Positions 31,997 through 41,567 of a DNA stretch of 64,000 nucleotides are shown here, one piece after another. The notes beneath the pieces were generated by a model. The model worked only from the letters and a program-made list of their open reading frames with translations. It searched no databases and was not told the DNA's origin. The DNA is from Virgibacillus sp. SK37 (GTDB lineage: Bacteria > Bacillota > Bacilli > Bacillales > Amphibacillaceae). The stretch spans positions 3,634,213-3,698,212 of the forward strand of contig NZ_CP007161.1 of assembly GCF_000725285.1 (NCBI RefSeq), given 5' to 3'. A program made the translations under genes and the position numbers. How positions within the stretch are numbered: the first letter of the stretch is position 1; every line of letters starts with the position of its first letter.

Positions 31997-33163
31997 CTAT
32001 ATATTATCTAAAAACAGACGAATAACGTCCAATCCACCAATCAAGGTTCCAAGGGAGCTACCTAAATTAGCTAATACAACAATAAGTAAAATTCTCGTAA
32101 CCTTGTTTTGCCAAAACCCTTTCACACTGAAAACGTCTTCTGCCAATGTTTCAAAATCACGCACATGTGGTTTACGTATATATGCTTGAACAATACCGGC
32201 AAACCAACCTGCTGCAATTAAAGGATTCAAAGAGGTAATTGGTGCAACGATAAATGCCGTAAGTATTGTTAACGGATGACCAAGCGCAATAATTGCACCT
32301 AGTGCTGAAAAGGATCCATTCCATAACACCCAGCGGATCGTCTGCTCCCACCCTGCAGATGGGTTAGCATAAAATGTGTATGCAATGATAGCCAGAATAA
32401 TTAGCGGAATCGACCAGCCAATTAGTTTAGGTATTTTAGATTTGGGCGGCAATTCCATTAACTTATCCAAGTCATGATCTCGATGGATCTCTTCTGTTAT
32501 ACCAGGCACATGTGCTGCACCAAGTACAGCTACAACTTTATCCCCTGGTGCTTCTTTTATTTTTTGAGCTAAATACTGATCTCTCTCATCAATTAATGGT
32601 TTCTTTAGTTTCGGGAAGCTTTCCGTAAAATCATTCAGAATCGAATTAATAGTATCTTGGCTTTTCATTTTCTCAAGCTCTTCTTCTGTAATACTCTCTT
32701 TACTAAAAATACTGCCAATCACTTGCATAAGTAAGATAGCCTTACCTTTTAGGCCGATGCCACGCCATATCCGTGAAAAGGTTGTTTGAATGTTCCGGTC
32801 AGCAAGCACCAGTTCTGCTTCTATTTCTTCTGCAGACTCCATTCCTTGAATCATTTCCTGTCCAGGATTAATCCCAAATTGCTTGGCCATTCTTTTCTGA
32901 AAGGAAGAGATAGCAAGGTTCATTAAGAGCAATGTTGCTTTCTTATCTTTAATGACCTTAAAGATATCCATATCTCTCCATTGATTTCCTTCACGGATCG
33001 TTTGATAGCGCTGTTCATCCAACTCAATGCACACCGAATCCGGCTGTTCTCGCTCAATAACTTCCTTTACTTGTGTTGCACTGTTTTTTGATACGTGAGC
33101 GGTACCAATTAGAATCAATTCTTTTCCGTCTATATGTATTCGCGTAATATTTTCTTCTTCCAT
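31997..33163 (-). CDS. TraB/PrgY family membrane protein
   Basis: 388 residues. The N-terminal TraB domain has GTAHVS (residue 17-22), an ELDEQRY motif and AVLGAAHVPG (about 215-224), as in pheromone-shutdown TraB/PrgY proteins, which resemble Tiki-type metalloproteases. The C-terminal 150 residues hold four transmembrane helices. Chromosomal members have no proven substrate. Good ribosome site GGAAGG. Single-gene unit. Confidence 0.88.
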   Translation of the reverse strand: MEEENITRIHIDGKELILIGTAHVSKNSATQVKEVIEREQPDSVCIELDEQRYQTIREGNQWRDMDIFKVIKDKKATLLLMNLAISSFQKRMAKQFGINPGQEMIQGMESAEEIEAELVLADRNIQTTFSRIWRGIGLKGKAILLMQVIGSIFSKESITEEELEKMKSQDTINSILNDFTESFPKLKKPLIDERDQYLAQKIKEAPGDKVVAVLGAAHVPGITEEIHRDHDLDKLMELPPKSKIPKLIGWSIPLIILAIIAYTFYANPSAGWEQTIRWVLWNGSFSALGAIIALGHPLTILTAFIVAPITSLNPLIAAGWFAGIVQAYIRKPHVRDFETLAEDVFSVKGFWQNKVTRILLIVVLANLGSSLGTLIGGLDVIRLFLDNI

Positions 33164-33320
33164 ATATAAACCTTCCTTTTGTCAATCTACCTGTGTGTTA
33201 AGAGGTATCTGCACTGGCTAATTTCAATTATACGTTAAAATTACAGAATTTTATACTACTTGCATAGTAGTTTCTAAAAAATGTAGGGCGCAGTAGTCTT
33301 GGAGCAGATATATTTACTGT

Positions 33321-33406
33321 GCTTTTGTCCATTAACATACTCTTGTTGGACACTTTCTTCCCTGAAGCTGTTGCTTTTGTCCATTAACCATCTCTTATTG
33401 GACACT
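33321..33406. repeat. two 52-bp-phased direct repeats
   Basis: GCTTTTGTCCATTAAC begins at 33321 and 33373; each copy ends with TTGGACACT and contains the inverted pair TGTCCA/TGGACA. The spacer 33164-33633 otherwise shows nothing I recognise. Confidence 0.6.
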
Positions 33407-33633
33407 CCCATTTCAGTAAAATTCCCCGCTGCTTCCTTTTGCTTCAAAGTTTTTTCCTCACACTAAACATCAATATAGTTAGTTCGGAGCATTAATTATC
33501 AACAATCCATTCATTTATTTGTTTGTGTGCAGAAAAGTGGTTTGAAATCCTGCGAATTAGCGAGCATTTGTGAGTAAATTGAATCTAACTGAGGGAGTTT
33601 ATCTATTCTGCGACTTACTGAATAACCAGAAAC

Positions 33634-33677
33634 AAAAAAACGAGGAGGATCCTTTTGGATTTCCTCCTCGTTTTTTT
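33634..33677. terminator. bidirectional terminator
   Basis: CGAGGAGGA/TCCTCCTCG hairpin with A-run before and T-run after; it terminates the CBS/ACT gene on the minus strand. Confidence 0.8.
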
Positions 33678-33729
33678 ATTGCTCATTCATTTTATTTACT
33701 TTTACGCTATAGAGCGGAGTGAAGTCCTA

Positions 33730-34359
33730 TTACAACAGATATTCAATATCGGTAACGATAAAGTTTTTCTTTCGGAGATCCTGTTCGATCTCATCCACCG
33801 TTTCTTTATTTACTTCTTCAGGCAGCACAATACAAACTCTTCTAGCATATTTAGAATCGTTATTTAGCGAAATAACACTCTGCACGTTGCAATATTTATT
33901 CACGATTCGCAGCATCTTAGTTAGTGCACCGGAATATTCTACTGTTCCAATAGTTAAGGAATAGCTTCCATTATTCGCTCCCCAAGCATTTTCAAGAACT
34001 TGAATAACATTTCCGTTTGTTAATATTCCTTCGAATTCTCCAGCATCATTAATGATTGCTAGATAAGGAAGTCGTTTTATAGTAGAAAACACCTTAAAAA
34101 AAGGGTCGTTTTCTTTTACAAAACCTTCTTGGTCACGAATCAGTCCTTTAATTGATTCTGTCAGTGGTTGTTCTTTATTTTCGTACTCCAAAATATCTAC
34201 TTTATAAATATTACCAACAAACTTAGTTTCTGACGCATCCAACACCGGAATACAACGATAGCCCGATTTCTCTATCGTAGCCTTTGCCTGCTCCACGTTA
34301 TCGGATTCTTTGGCGTAGACTACTTCCCGAATGTTTACATAATCATTTTTTACTAGCAT
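33730..34359 (-). CDS. CBS-pair plus ACT-like protein (CbpA-like)
   Basis: 209 residues. Two CBS motifs span about 1-120 (KSGYRCIPVLDASE; LPYLAIINDAGEFEGILT). The last 75 residues look like an ACT domain (LRIVNKYCNVQSVISLNN ... RRVCIVLPEE). CBS-ACT proteins of this shape in Firmicutes include c-di-AMP-binding CbpA. A ligand-sensing role is inferred; partner unknown. Confidence 0.72.
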   Translation of the reverse strand: MLVKNDYVNIREVVYAKESDNVEQAKATIEKSGYRCIPVLDASETKFVGNIYKVDILEYENKEQPLTESIKGLIRDQEGFVKENDPFFKVFSTIKRLPYLAIINDAGEFEGILTNGNVIQVLENAWGANNGSYSLTIGTVEYSGALTKMLRIVNKYCNVQSVISLNNDSKYARRVCIVLPEEVNKETVDEIEQDLRKKNFIVTDIEYLL

Positions 34360-34541
34360 GTTTTTGACCTCCCAAGATTTCTTTTTCTAGGAATACTGCT
34401 TTTCTGTCCATCTTGTGATGTATATGCTGGATTCTATAGCTTTATTATAGCATGTATTTCAGTGAACAAAGATGCAAAGTAATAGAAAATAGCTTCATCC
34501 ATAAATTTGTGAAATAATTTATTTATATATATCCTCTTTAC

Positions 34542-35039
34542 TTAGCGATTTAACTTCCATATGGAATAGTTCAACGTTGATGCAAAGCCTACCCATCCTA
34601 GATATGGCAGCATTAATGTCCCCGCAAGACGATCCAACTTATAAAATTGAGTAGCACTCCACCCAATGGCCGCCATCATCATGCCAATTTCCAACAGTGC
34701 GACGCCACGAAAATTCCATTTAAAGAATAAAAATGACCATAAAAAATTCAACCCCAGTTGAATGGAATAAGGAGTTATCACAGTTGCTTCGATCTGGCTG
34801 GTATCTACTTTTTCATATGCGCGGTATTGAGCAAGGCCCATCATACTATATAAGGAGGTCCATGCTATAGGAAATACTCGTGGAGGCGGAGTGAAAGTAG
34901 GCTTTTTTAATTTCTTATATTGTGCCTTGGTATCTTTATTAGAATAGTAGCCAACTAATGCACCACCTACTACTGGTATTAATACCCCTAAAGCGAGACG
35001 TTTTTTATTTAACGTGCCATTAACCTTAAAGATTTCCAT
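34542..35039 (-). CDS. tspO: TspO/MBR family protein
   Basis: 165 residues, five hydrophobic helices. Family landmarks are KKPTFTPPPRVFPIAWTSLYSMMG (the PP-x-FP-x-W motif of the first helix loop), AYEKV, LNFLWSFLFF (N-x-W-S) and YLGWVGFASTLNYSIWKLN at the end. Binds porphyrins/tryptophan-derived ligands in bacteria and is linked to stress and photooxidative responses. Unlike minimal TspO proteins, an N-terminal hydrophilic extension precedes the first helix. Confidence 0.9.
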   Translation of the reverse strand: MEIFKVNGTLNKKRLALGVLIPVVGGALVGYYSNKDTKAQYKKLKKPTFTPPPRVFPIAWTSLYSMMGLAQYRAYEKVDTSQIEATVITPYSIQLGLNFLWSFLFFKWNFRGVALLEIGMMMAAIGWSATQFYKLDRLAGTLMLPYLGWVGFASTLNYSIWKLNR

Positions 35040-35160
35040 ATGGATGCTCCTATTCCTTCTAATTTATAGTGTTACTATTTTTCCCTGTTTTTACACAATT
35101 AAACTAGGTAGATTAATTCAGGCCCTAAAGGGAATATTTTAAAAAAGGAGGTGGTATAAG

Positions 35161-35889
35161 ATGAGTGAGTTAGTTAATCAATTTTTACCCAAAATTAAAA
35201 ACCTTCCATGTGATCGTATTCTTAATAAAAATGACATTCTAAATGAAACATTTTTACTTCAAGAGGAAAAAAATTTAAAGGTATATTACTCTCCACACAA
35301 TGAATATGTAAACACAGCTGCCAAAATTGTAATCGTAGGCATTACTCCAGGATGGCAACAAACAAAAACTGCCTATGAAAGTGTAATAAAAAACCTCTTA
35401 CATTGTGTGAGCAAAGAGGACATACTTCGAAAAGCTAAAATGGCTGCAAGCTTCTCCGGAACAATGCGAAATAACTTAATTCAAATGCTGGATGAATCTG
35501 GTGTTGCTGAGACACTAAAAATAGGACATGCCTCTACACTATTTTCAACCCATCGTGATCTCATCCACACTACCTCCATTATTAAATATCCTGTTTTTCA
35601 TAAAGATAAGAATTATACAGGACACCATCCCAAGATTGAGCAGTCAGAGGTATTAAAACATTACGTATATACTGTATTTCCAGAGGAGCTTAACCTCATT
35701 CGTGACGCAGCTCTAGTTATTCCATTAGGGAAAGCTGTTGAGAATACAATCAGCTCAATAATGGAAGAAAGCAAACATACATTATTATCCGGATTCCCAC
35801 ACCCTTCCGGAGCAAACGGCCATCGTAAAAAGCAATTTGTTGAACAAAAGGAGCAGCTAATATCGACAATCAAAAGCTGGGCAGATTAA
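35161..35889 (+). CDS. uracil-DNA glycosylase superfamily protein, uncharacterised
   Basis: 242 residues. IVIVGITPGWQQT (about 57-69) resembles motif A of the UDG superfamily, and SGFPHPSGANGHR (about 205-217) resembles the C-terminal motif with the catalytic His-Pro-Ser. The catalytic Asp of classic UDGs is not evident. It may be a DNA-repair glycosylase or a non-DNA relative. AAAAAAGGAGGTGG precedes the ATG. Confidence 0.6.
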   Translation: MSELVNQFLPKIKNLPCDRILNKNDILNETFLLQEEKNLKVYYSPHNEYVNTAAKIVIVGITPGWQQTKTAYESVIKNLLHCVSKEDILRKAKMAASFSGTMRNNLIQMLDESGVAETLKIGHASTLFSTHRDLIHTTSIIKYPVFHKDKNYTGHHPKIEQSEVLKHYVYTVFPEELNLIRDAALVIPLGKAVENTISSIMEESKHTLLSGFPHPSGANGHRKKQFVEQKEQLISTIKSWAD

Positions 35890-35985
35890 TCCCTGCGCTT
35901 ATATAACAATAGTAGAGAAACTGGACTCAATTGTTTAAGCATAAGAAAATAAAACATGATACTTTTTTTATTTATTAAAAAAATC

Positions 35986-36015
35986 TCCTGGCTACCACCC
36001 CGGGAGAAAAAACAT
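35986..36015 (-). terminator. minus-strand terminator in spacer
   Basis: TCTCCCGG/CCAGGAGA hairpin followed on the minus strand by TTTTTTTAA. No minus-strand gene precedes it. The remaining spacer 35890-36203 shows nothing else clear. Confidence 0.45.
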
Positions 36016-36203
36016 GGCCTTTCATAGAAAAGAGTAAGATTTACCAATCATTCCATATAAGTTGTTATGTTAACTCGTATCTGTTATCCTAAGTAAGTAC
36101 GTGCCAAACAGGACCGGACCACTTTCTAGTAAAGAAGATTATTGTGAAATTATTCACAGAAGGAGAGATACTAGCCGACAAATTAATAAAAGGAGTTGAT
36201 TTA

Positions 36204-37604
36204 ATGAAATCGGCGAAAATAAATACAAATGAAGTAGAGTCAAATGCTCAAGACGATTATTCTTTGGACAAGGTCCCAAGAGACAAACGTACAATGGGAT
36301 GGTTTAGTGTTACAAACATTGCGTTTGGTATAGCTACAGCCATTTTTTATTTTCAAATGGGAAGTGTTATGGCACTTCAGTTTGGAGCAATGAATGCAAT
36401 CATTTCAGCTACGTACGCGATCATTGTCGCTGGGATTCTAGGAACCTTTATCGCCTATCTGTCTGCTAAATCAGGCATGAATGTAAACTTATTGTCACGC
36501 GGTGGTGGCTTTGGTTACATCGGGGCGTCGTTGACCTCATTTATTTATGCTACAAATTTTATAATGTATTGTGCTTTTGAAGGTCTTATTCTCGTTTCCG
36601 CTATTCACACCTTCTTCCCAGTTATACCCGAATGGACGTTAATCGTATTCTTCGGAGCCCTAGTTATCCCTCTCAATTGGTTTGGTATTAAACAACTAGA
36701 TAAATTACAAAAGTGGTCTTTACCAATCTTCGGTATATTTCTTATTACCGCAATCGTTGTTTCTTTTTATAAGCCTTCTGGCTACGATGGGGCATTTTGG
36801 ACCTATATGCCTGAAGGTGTAGAAGTCGGGGGAAAAGCCCTCCTTATGTGTATCGGGATGCATCACGGTATTATGGGCTTAACAGCACTTCTTGCATCTG
36901 ACTATGCCCGCTTTCTTAAGCCAAAAGATACAAAGCTTGGATCTCTGGCCATTGGTTTCATCCCGCAAATCTTCTGTTTTGGCGTTATGGGCGGTTTAGG
37001 AATTTGGTTCGGTGTACGTCTTGGCGATCCGAATCCAGGCGTGTATATCGTGTTATTGTTAGGTATGGGAGGAGCCTTGTTCACTTTGCTAACCCAACTG
37101 CGGATTAATGTTACCAATGTGTACAGTGCTTCGTTATCTTTATCCAATTTCTTTGAAAATATCTTTAAATTCACACCCGGTCGACGTTTTTGGGTAGTCG
37201 TTTCAGGTATAAGTGCTATCCTTCTTATGCTTGGTGGAATTGTAGACCATCTTGATACAGCAATGACCTTCCAAGGTGTATTTTTACTTGCATGGGCAGC
37301 CATTTTAGTGACGGATGCCATGGTAGTTAAAAAAATGTTAAAGATTGGTCCAAACTTTTATGAAGCTAGACAGGAGTTTTTATACAAGTGGAATCCAGTA
37401 GGTGTACTCTCTCTTATTGTAGCTAGTGGATTAGGAACCATTGCTGCGTTAGGATATATGGGGACCTTTTTGGAAAGTACCGCAGCATTCTTCTCAGCAA
37501 TACTTGCAGCTGTGCTGACAGTTGTAACAGCCATTATTACAAAAGGGAAATACTACACACATTCCATGCCTGAAGATATCCATGACGATGACCGCATCGC
37601 GTAA
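36204..37604 (+). CDS. NCS1 family cytosine/purine permease
   Basis: 466 residues, about 12 helices, from an ATG at 36204 (AAAAGGAG upstream; the start at 36144 lacks one). NCS1 features: PRDKRTMGWFSVTNIAFG near the N-terminus, SRGGGFGYIGASLTSF and WFGIKQLDKLQKWSLP. Probably imports cytosine, another nucleobase or a related compound with protons or sodium. It stands alone with a terminator (37635-37675). Substrate unknown. Confidence 0.85.
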   Translation: MKSAKINTNEVESNAQDDYSLDKVPRDKRTMGWFSVTNIAFGIATAIFYFQMGSVMALQFGAMNAIISATYAIIVAGILGTFIAYLSAKSGMNVNLLSRGGGFGYIGASLTSFIYATNFIMYCAFEGLILVSAIHTFFPVIPEWTLIVFFGALVIPLNWFGIKQLDKLQKWSLPIFGIFLITAIVVSFYKPSGYDGAFWTYMPEGVEVGGKALLMCIGMHHGIMGLTALLASDYARFLKPKDTKLGSLAIGFIPQIFCFGVMGGLGIWFGVRLGDPNPGVYIVLLLGMGGALFTLLTQLRINVTNVYSASLSLSNFFENIFKFTPGRRFWVVVSGISAILLMLGGIVDHLDTAMTFQGVFLLAWAAILVTDAMVVKKMLKIGPNFYEARQEFLYKWNPVGVLSLIVASGLGTIAALGYMGTFLESTAAFFSAILAAVLTVVTAIITKGKYYTHSMPEDIHDDDRIA

Positions 37605-37634
37605 TGTTTTATAAAGTATAGACATAGAATTGCA

Positions 37635-37675
37635 CAAAGCACCCTCTCTTTAGCAGAAAAGAGACGGTGCTTTGT
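37635..37675 (+). terminator. terminator of NCS1 permease gene
   Basis: CAAAGCACC/GGTGCTTTG arms, followed by TTTTAT. Confidence 0.75.
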
Positions 37676-37782
37676 TTTATTAGTATCTTAAAACACTTGG
37701 ATATTGTAATCATTCGCTATTTAGATAAACTACGAACTAGAGAAAACTTATTTCCCAGTTAATATAAAATAGCTAAATAACA

Positions 37783-37910
37783 ACGCTACGGAAAAATACT
37801 GCGCTTTCCGGGGGCGGCTGATGAGCCTCCTCATGCTACGCATTCCGGGGTCTCACCGATGCCTCATCTCCCCCAGGAGTCTCCGTATTTTCCCTTCGCT
37901 AACGTTAATT
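37783..37910. repeat. GC-rich palindromic intergenic repeat
   Basis: About 128 bp with imperfect terminal inverted repeats (CTACGGAAAAATAC against GTATTTTCCCTTCG) and a GC-rich centre, unlike the surrounding AT-rich spacer. Matches the style of abundant non-coding repeats in Bacillaceae such as Oceanobacillus. Confidence 0.5.
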
Positions 37911-37992
37911 TTTCTAAAGCGATTAAAGATAAAAAATATTTTTCTCTGCTTTTAAATGCATTTAATTAATAAATAGCATATACCAATTGATT

Positions 37993-38170
37993 GGAGCGGA
38001 AGGGGGCAATCTAAGAACGCCACGTCCTGTGGCAACGATTGCATGACCAACGTCCTGTTGCCCCGCGACTCCTGCCGGAATAGCATGAGCTGAAGACACT
38101 AAACGAAGCGTAGCGGAGGAAGCGGCTGAGGCCATGCCGGCGGAAAGCGTCCCCCTTTAGTGGAAATCAA
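37993..38170. repeat. GC-rich intergenic repeat element
   Basis: About 180 bp beginning TTGGAGCGGAAGGGGG and ending GCGGAAAGCGTCCCCC. This is the recognisable end pattern of repeated intergenic elements in marine/halotolerant bacilli. No ORF of note. Confidence 0.55.
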
Positions 38171-38246
38171 TGGGTCCATTCACCTCCTAAAAATGAAATA
38201 AACTACTACAAAGTTACTTCGGAGTTTCCTCTGAATCCGTAAAAAA

Positions 38247-38290
38247 ATGGGATCGTATAAGATAACGCTTATACAATCCCATTGCTTTTT
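38247..38290. terminator. bidirectional terminator
   Basis: Long hairpin TGGGATCGTATAAG/CTTATACAATCCCA with T-runs on both sides; ends the reductase gene on the minus strand. Confidence 0.85.
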
Positions 38291-38294
38291 TAAT

Positions 38295-39344
38295 CTATTT
38301 CATCATTTCTTTAACAAGCTCTTTATTACGCGCTTTGAACAACTCATTGTGGGAAGAAACCATTCCCGTATTTTTGGCTTTTGGTTCAATATATTGCTTC
38401 GCCTTATTCACTGCATTTGCAGCATCCTGAAATGCACCGGCAATTAAATTTAATTTACCTTCATGTGCTAAAATATCACCTGCAGCATATAGACCAGGCA
38501 CTGATGACTCACTATTTTCATTCCCATGGACAAAATAGTCGTCTTTTATTTTAATTGGTAAATCACTCTCGCTCAGTAAGGAAGTATCACGTTCATAACC
38601 ATGGTTAACAATTACTTCATCAATCGGCAAATAAGACACAACACCGGATTCAAGGTTAGTAAGCTCTACCTTTTCAATTTTTTCATGGTTTTCACCTGCT
38701 ATCAGCTTTGTTATTTGCGTATTAAAGAAGCAAACTACGGAACTGTTTTGCAGCTGAGTGGATTGAGATTCATGACAGGCAAAGTTTCCTTTTCTGCACG
38801 TAATGAACACACGACTGGCAATAGGCTCTAATTCGTTAGCCCAATCAATCGCTGAATTTCCACCACCGGAAATAACGACGACTTTATCTTTAAAACTCTT
38901 TAATGATTTAACTGTATAATTTAAATTGGAAATTTCAAACCGTTCTGCGCCTTCAATTTCCAGCTTTTGAGGATTTAATATCCCACTTCCAACCGCAACA
39001 ATTACTGTTTTTGAATAGTGGGTTTCTCCAGAAGAAGTATGTAGTTCAAAAACTCCTTCTGCATTTTTTGTGATATTCTCTACCTTCTCACTCACTACAA
39101 CGTTCGGATTAAAAGTTAAACCTTGCTCAACAATCTGATCGATAAATTTTGCTCCTGAAATTGGTGGCTGTCCACCAATATCCCAAATCATCTTTTCCGG
39201 ATACACATGAACTTTCCCACCAAGCTCGGGTTGATATTCAATAATCTTTGTTTTCATTTCCCTAAGCCCACTATAGAAAGCGGAATACAATCCAGCAGGA
39301 CCTCCGCCAATGATGGTTACATCAAATAATTCATTGCGAGTCAA
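38295..39344 (-). CDS. ferredoxin-NADP reductase (YcgT/YumC type)
   Basis: About 349 residues. FAD-binding IIGGGPAGLYSAFYSG (near residue 11-25), NADPH-binding VVISGGGNSAIDWANEL (mid) and C-terminal GLYAAGDI as in thioredoxin-reductase-like FNRs. The CxxC of thioredoxin reductases is absent. TTG at 39344 (AGGAG 8 bases upstream) is preferred to GTG at 39353, which touches its ribosome site. A Fur box lies upstream and the divergent operon is fhuCDBG, so it may supply electrons for iron release from siderophores. Confidence 0.85.
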   Translation of the reverse strand: MTRNELFDVTIIGGGPAGLYSAFYSGLREMKTKIIEYQPELGGKVHVYPEKMIWDIGGQPPISGAKFIDQIVEQGLTFNPNVVVSEKVENITKNAEGVFELHTSSGETHYSKTVIVAVGSGILNPQKLEIEGAERFEISNLNYTVKSLKSFKDKVVVISGGGNSAIDWANELEPIASRVFITCRKGNFACHESQSTQLQNSSVVCFFNTQITKLIAGENHEKIEKVELTNLESGVVSYLPIDEVIVNHGYERDTSLLSESDLPIKIKDDYFVHGNENSESSVPGLYAAGDILAHEGKLNLIAGAFQDAANAVNKAKQYIEPKAKNTGMVSSHNELFKARNKELVKEMMK

Positions 39345-39374
39345 TTGCGTCACTCCTCATCCACTCATTGTAAC

Positions 39375-39393
39375 TGAGTATCATTCTCATTTA
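39375..39393. promoter_or_regulatory. Fur box of reductase gene
   Basis: TGAGTATCATTCTCATTTA resembles the 7-1-7 Fur consensus (TGATAATNATTATCA). It lies about 30 bp upstream of the reductase start. Confidence 0.75.
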
Positions 39394-39429
39394 ACTATAC
39401 ACCCATTCTCGTGAATTTGCAAATAGATA

Positions 39430-39491
39430 TTGACAAACAATAGAACGAAATATATTATTTAAGTTGTCAATAATGAGAATCATTATCATTA
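39430..39491 (+). promoter_or_regulatory. fhuC promoter with Fur box
   Basis: TTGACA (39430-39435), 17 bases, TATTAT (39453-39458). A near-perfect Fur box TAATGAGAATCATTATCATTA follows at 39471-39491, over the start of transcription. Iron repression is expected. Confidence 0.85.
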
Positions 39492-39524
39492 TTAGTTCGT
39501 ATTTTCTCTTATGGAGGTCATGCT

Positions 39525-40367
39525 ATGCACCGCCTGTATACAGACGCACTAAATATCGGATATGGAGAGCAGTTGATAGTTAAAGATCTAAGCATCCAAA
39601 TTCCTGATAAACAAATCACAACCATTATTGGATCCAATGGTTGCGGTAAATCAACACTTTTGAAAGCTATTACAAGAATTATTTCTCAAACATCCGGAAA
39701 TGTGGTCCTGGATGGTAAAAATATTTTAAAAGAAAACACCAAACAGCTTGCCAGAAAGATGGCTATTCTCCCTCAATCTCCTGAGAGTACAGGAGGTCTG
39801 ACCGTCGGAGAGCTAGTATCATATGGTCGTTTTCCTTATCAAAGTGGCTTTGGAAGATTGACCCGCCGAGACCAAGAAGTGATCGATTGGGCCTTGGAGG
39901 TAACTGGAATATTTGATTTTAAATATCGCCATGTAGATGCCCTTTCCGGAGGACAACGACAACGTGTTTGGATTGCTATGGCCTTGGCCCAGGAAACAGA
40001 AATTATCTTCCTTGATGAGCCAACAACTTACCTTGATATGGCACATCAGTTAGAGGTCCTGGAGTTATTGCAACAGCTAAATAAAGAAGAGGAACGCACT
40101 ATTATTATGGTACTTCATGATCTCAATCAGGCTGCCCGCTTTGCTGATTACATTATTGCTTTAAAAGATGGAGAAATTGTAAAAGCAGGAGACTGTGAAA
40201 CCATCATGCAGCATGATGTTCTAAAAGACGTGTTTCATATTGATGCCGAAATTGGCAGAGACCCACGAACAAACAGACCAATTTGCCTTACTTATAACTT
40301 ACTAAAAGGAGAAAAACAAAATGAAAAAGTTGATTCCACTACTTATTTTAATGCTCGTGCTTATTAG
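39525..40367 (+). CDS. fhuC: iron-siderophore ABC transporter ATP-binding protein
   Basis: 280 residues. Walker A IIGSNGCGKST (about 34-44), Q-loop LPQSPE, signature LSGGQRQRVWIA (about 140-151), Walker B EIIFLDEPTTYLD and a switch His in MVLHDLNQ. FecE/FhuC-type length. First gene of a Fur-controlled operon; its end overlaps the fhuD start by 47 bases. Confidence 0.9.
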   Translation: MHRLYTDALNIGYGEQLIVKDLSIQIPDKQITTIIGSNGCGKSTLLKAITRIISQTSGNVVLDGKNILKENTKQLARKMAILPQSPESTGGLTVGELVSYGRFPYQSGFGRLTRRDQEVIDWALEVTGIFDFKYRHVDALSGGQRQRVWIAMALAQETEIIFLDEPTTYLDMAHQLEVLELLQQLNKEEERTIIMVLHDLNQAARFADYIIALKDGEIVKAGDCETIMQHDVLKDVFHIDAEIGRDPRTNRPICLTYNLLKGEKQNEKVDSTTYFNARAY

Positions 40368-41250
40368 TGCTTGCAGTAATGATTCAAATAAAGATTCTGG
40401 TTCTGACAAGAAAGAAGAAGCTAATGGTGACAAGAAAGAAACCATAACGTATGAATCCGAGGATGGACCTGTGGAGGTACCTGCAAATCCAGAGCGAGTT
40501 GTCGTCTTATCCACGTATGCTGGAAACGTAATGGCCTTAGACGTTCCCGTTGTAGGTGTTGATTCTTATTCAAAAATGAATCCGCGATTTGAAGATAAAT
40601 TGGAAGGCGTAGAAGAAGTTTCAGAGGACAACCTCGAGAAAATAATTGAATTGGATCCAGATCTGATTATTGGTCTTTCCACTGTAAAAAACTTGGATAA
40701 GTTAAAGGAAATTGCTCCAACAGTTACCTATACATATGGTAAAGTCGGCTATTTAGAACAGCATTTGGAAATTGGAAAACTGTTAAATAAAGAAGAAGAA
40801 GCCCAAGCTTGGATTGATGATTTTAAAGAAAGAGCACAAAAAGCCGGCGAAGAAATTCGCAATAAAATTGGTGAAGATGCAACCGTTTCTGTAATTGAAA
40901 ACTTTGATAAGCAAATTTACGTTTTCGGTGATAACTGGGGACGCGGAACAGAAATTCTTTATCAGGAAATGAAATTAAAAATGCCTGAAAAAGTAAAAGA
41001 AATGGCGTTAAAAGACGGATTTTATGCCTTATCTCTTGAGGTGCTACCTGAATTTGCTGGAGACTATATGATTTTCAGTAAAAACCCTGACACGGACAAC
41101 GCCTTCACAGAGACAGATACGTATCAAAATATCCCTGCAGTGAAAAATGATCGCGTATTTGAAGCAAATGCAAAAGAATTTTACTTTAATGATCCAATTT
41201 CATTAGATTATCAGTTGCAGTTCTTTAAAGATAGCTTCCTTGGTGAATAA
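40321..41250 (+). CDS. fhuD: ferric hydroxamate-type substrate-binding lipoprotein
   Basis: 309 residues with a lipoprotein signal (LISAC, lipid Cys at residue 18), a charged linker and a class III binding fold. YVFGDNWGRG and FYFNDPISLDYQLQF match FhuD of B. subtilis (FGKDFGRG; FYFTDPISLEGQLEF as I recall them). Captures siderophore-iron and hands it to FhuB/FhuG. Two hairpins follow (41276-41326 and 41341-41386) before fhuB, which would lower permease expression. Confidence 0.87.
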   Translation: MKKLIPLLILMLVLISACSNDSNKDSGSDKKEEANGDKKETITYESEDGPVEVPANPERVVVLSTYAGNVMALDVPVVGVDSYSKMNPRFEDKLEGVEEVSEDNLEKIIELDPDLIIGLSTVKNLDKLKEIAPTVTYTYGKVGYLEQHLEIGKLLNKEEEAQAWIDDFKERAQKAGEEIRNKIGEDATVSVIENFDKQIYVFGDNWGRGTEILYQEMKLKMPEKVKEMALKDGFYALSLEVLPEFAGDYMIFSKNPDTDNAFTETDTYQNIPAVKNDRVFEANAKEFYFNDPISLDYQLQFFKDSFLGE

Positions 41251-41275
41251 GGCTTGAGAACAGTATTTGGGACAA

Positions 41276-41386
41276 AACGAAGCGATTCTATAGACTATTT
41301 TTAACCATTCCGGAAATCGCTTCGTTCATACACATTCAGAAAATCCGAACTATGATTCATGTCAATTTGAATCGGTTCGGATTTTC
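41276..41386 (+). terminator. two stem-loops between fhuD and fhuB
   Basis: AACGAAGCGATT/AATCGCTTCGTT (41276-41326) and AAATCCGAAC/GTTCGGATTTT (41341-41386, followed by TTTTC on the plus strand). Probably partial terminators or mRNA-stabilising structures. The rest of the spacer to 41567 shows nothing clear. Confidence 0.6.
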
Positions 41387-41567
41387 ATTAACTAATAACC
41401 ATTTTGGCCTAGCTCGTTATTAAATTTAAAGCCTTTGTGTCCAGATACTTTGCCTTTTTTCAGCATGTGAGCATATGTTACATTAAACAATAGTAGCTTT
41501 GCCTATGAAAATACGATCCTGTATACATTTTATATACCATATCTTACATAGAAAGATGCGATACATA

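Noticed and set aside
35986-36030. preQ1-type riboswitch before the NCS1 permease
   Set aside because: CTACCACC and A-rich tail are suggestive, but the hairpin is a better minus-strand terminator, is about 190 bp from the gene, and the conserved loop spacing does not fit.
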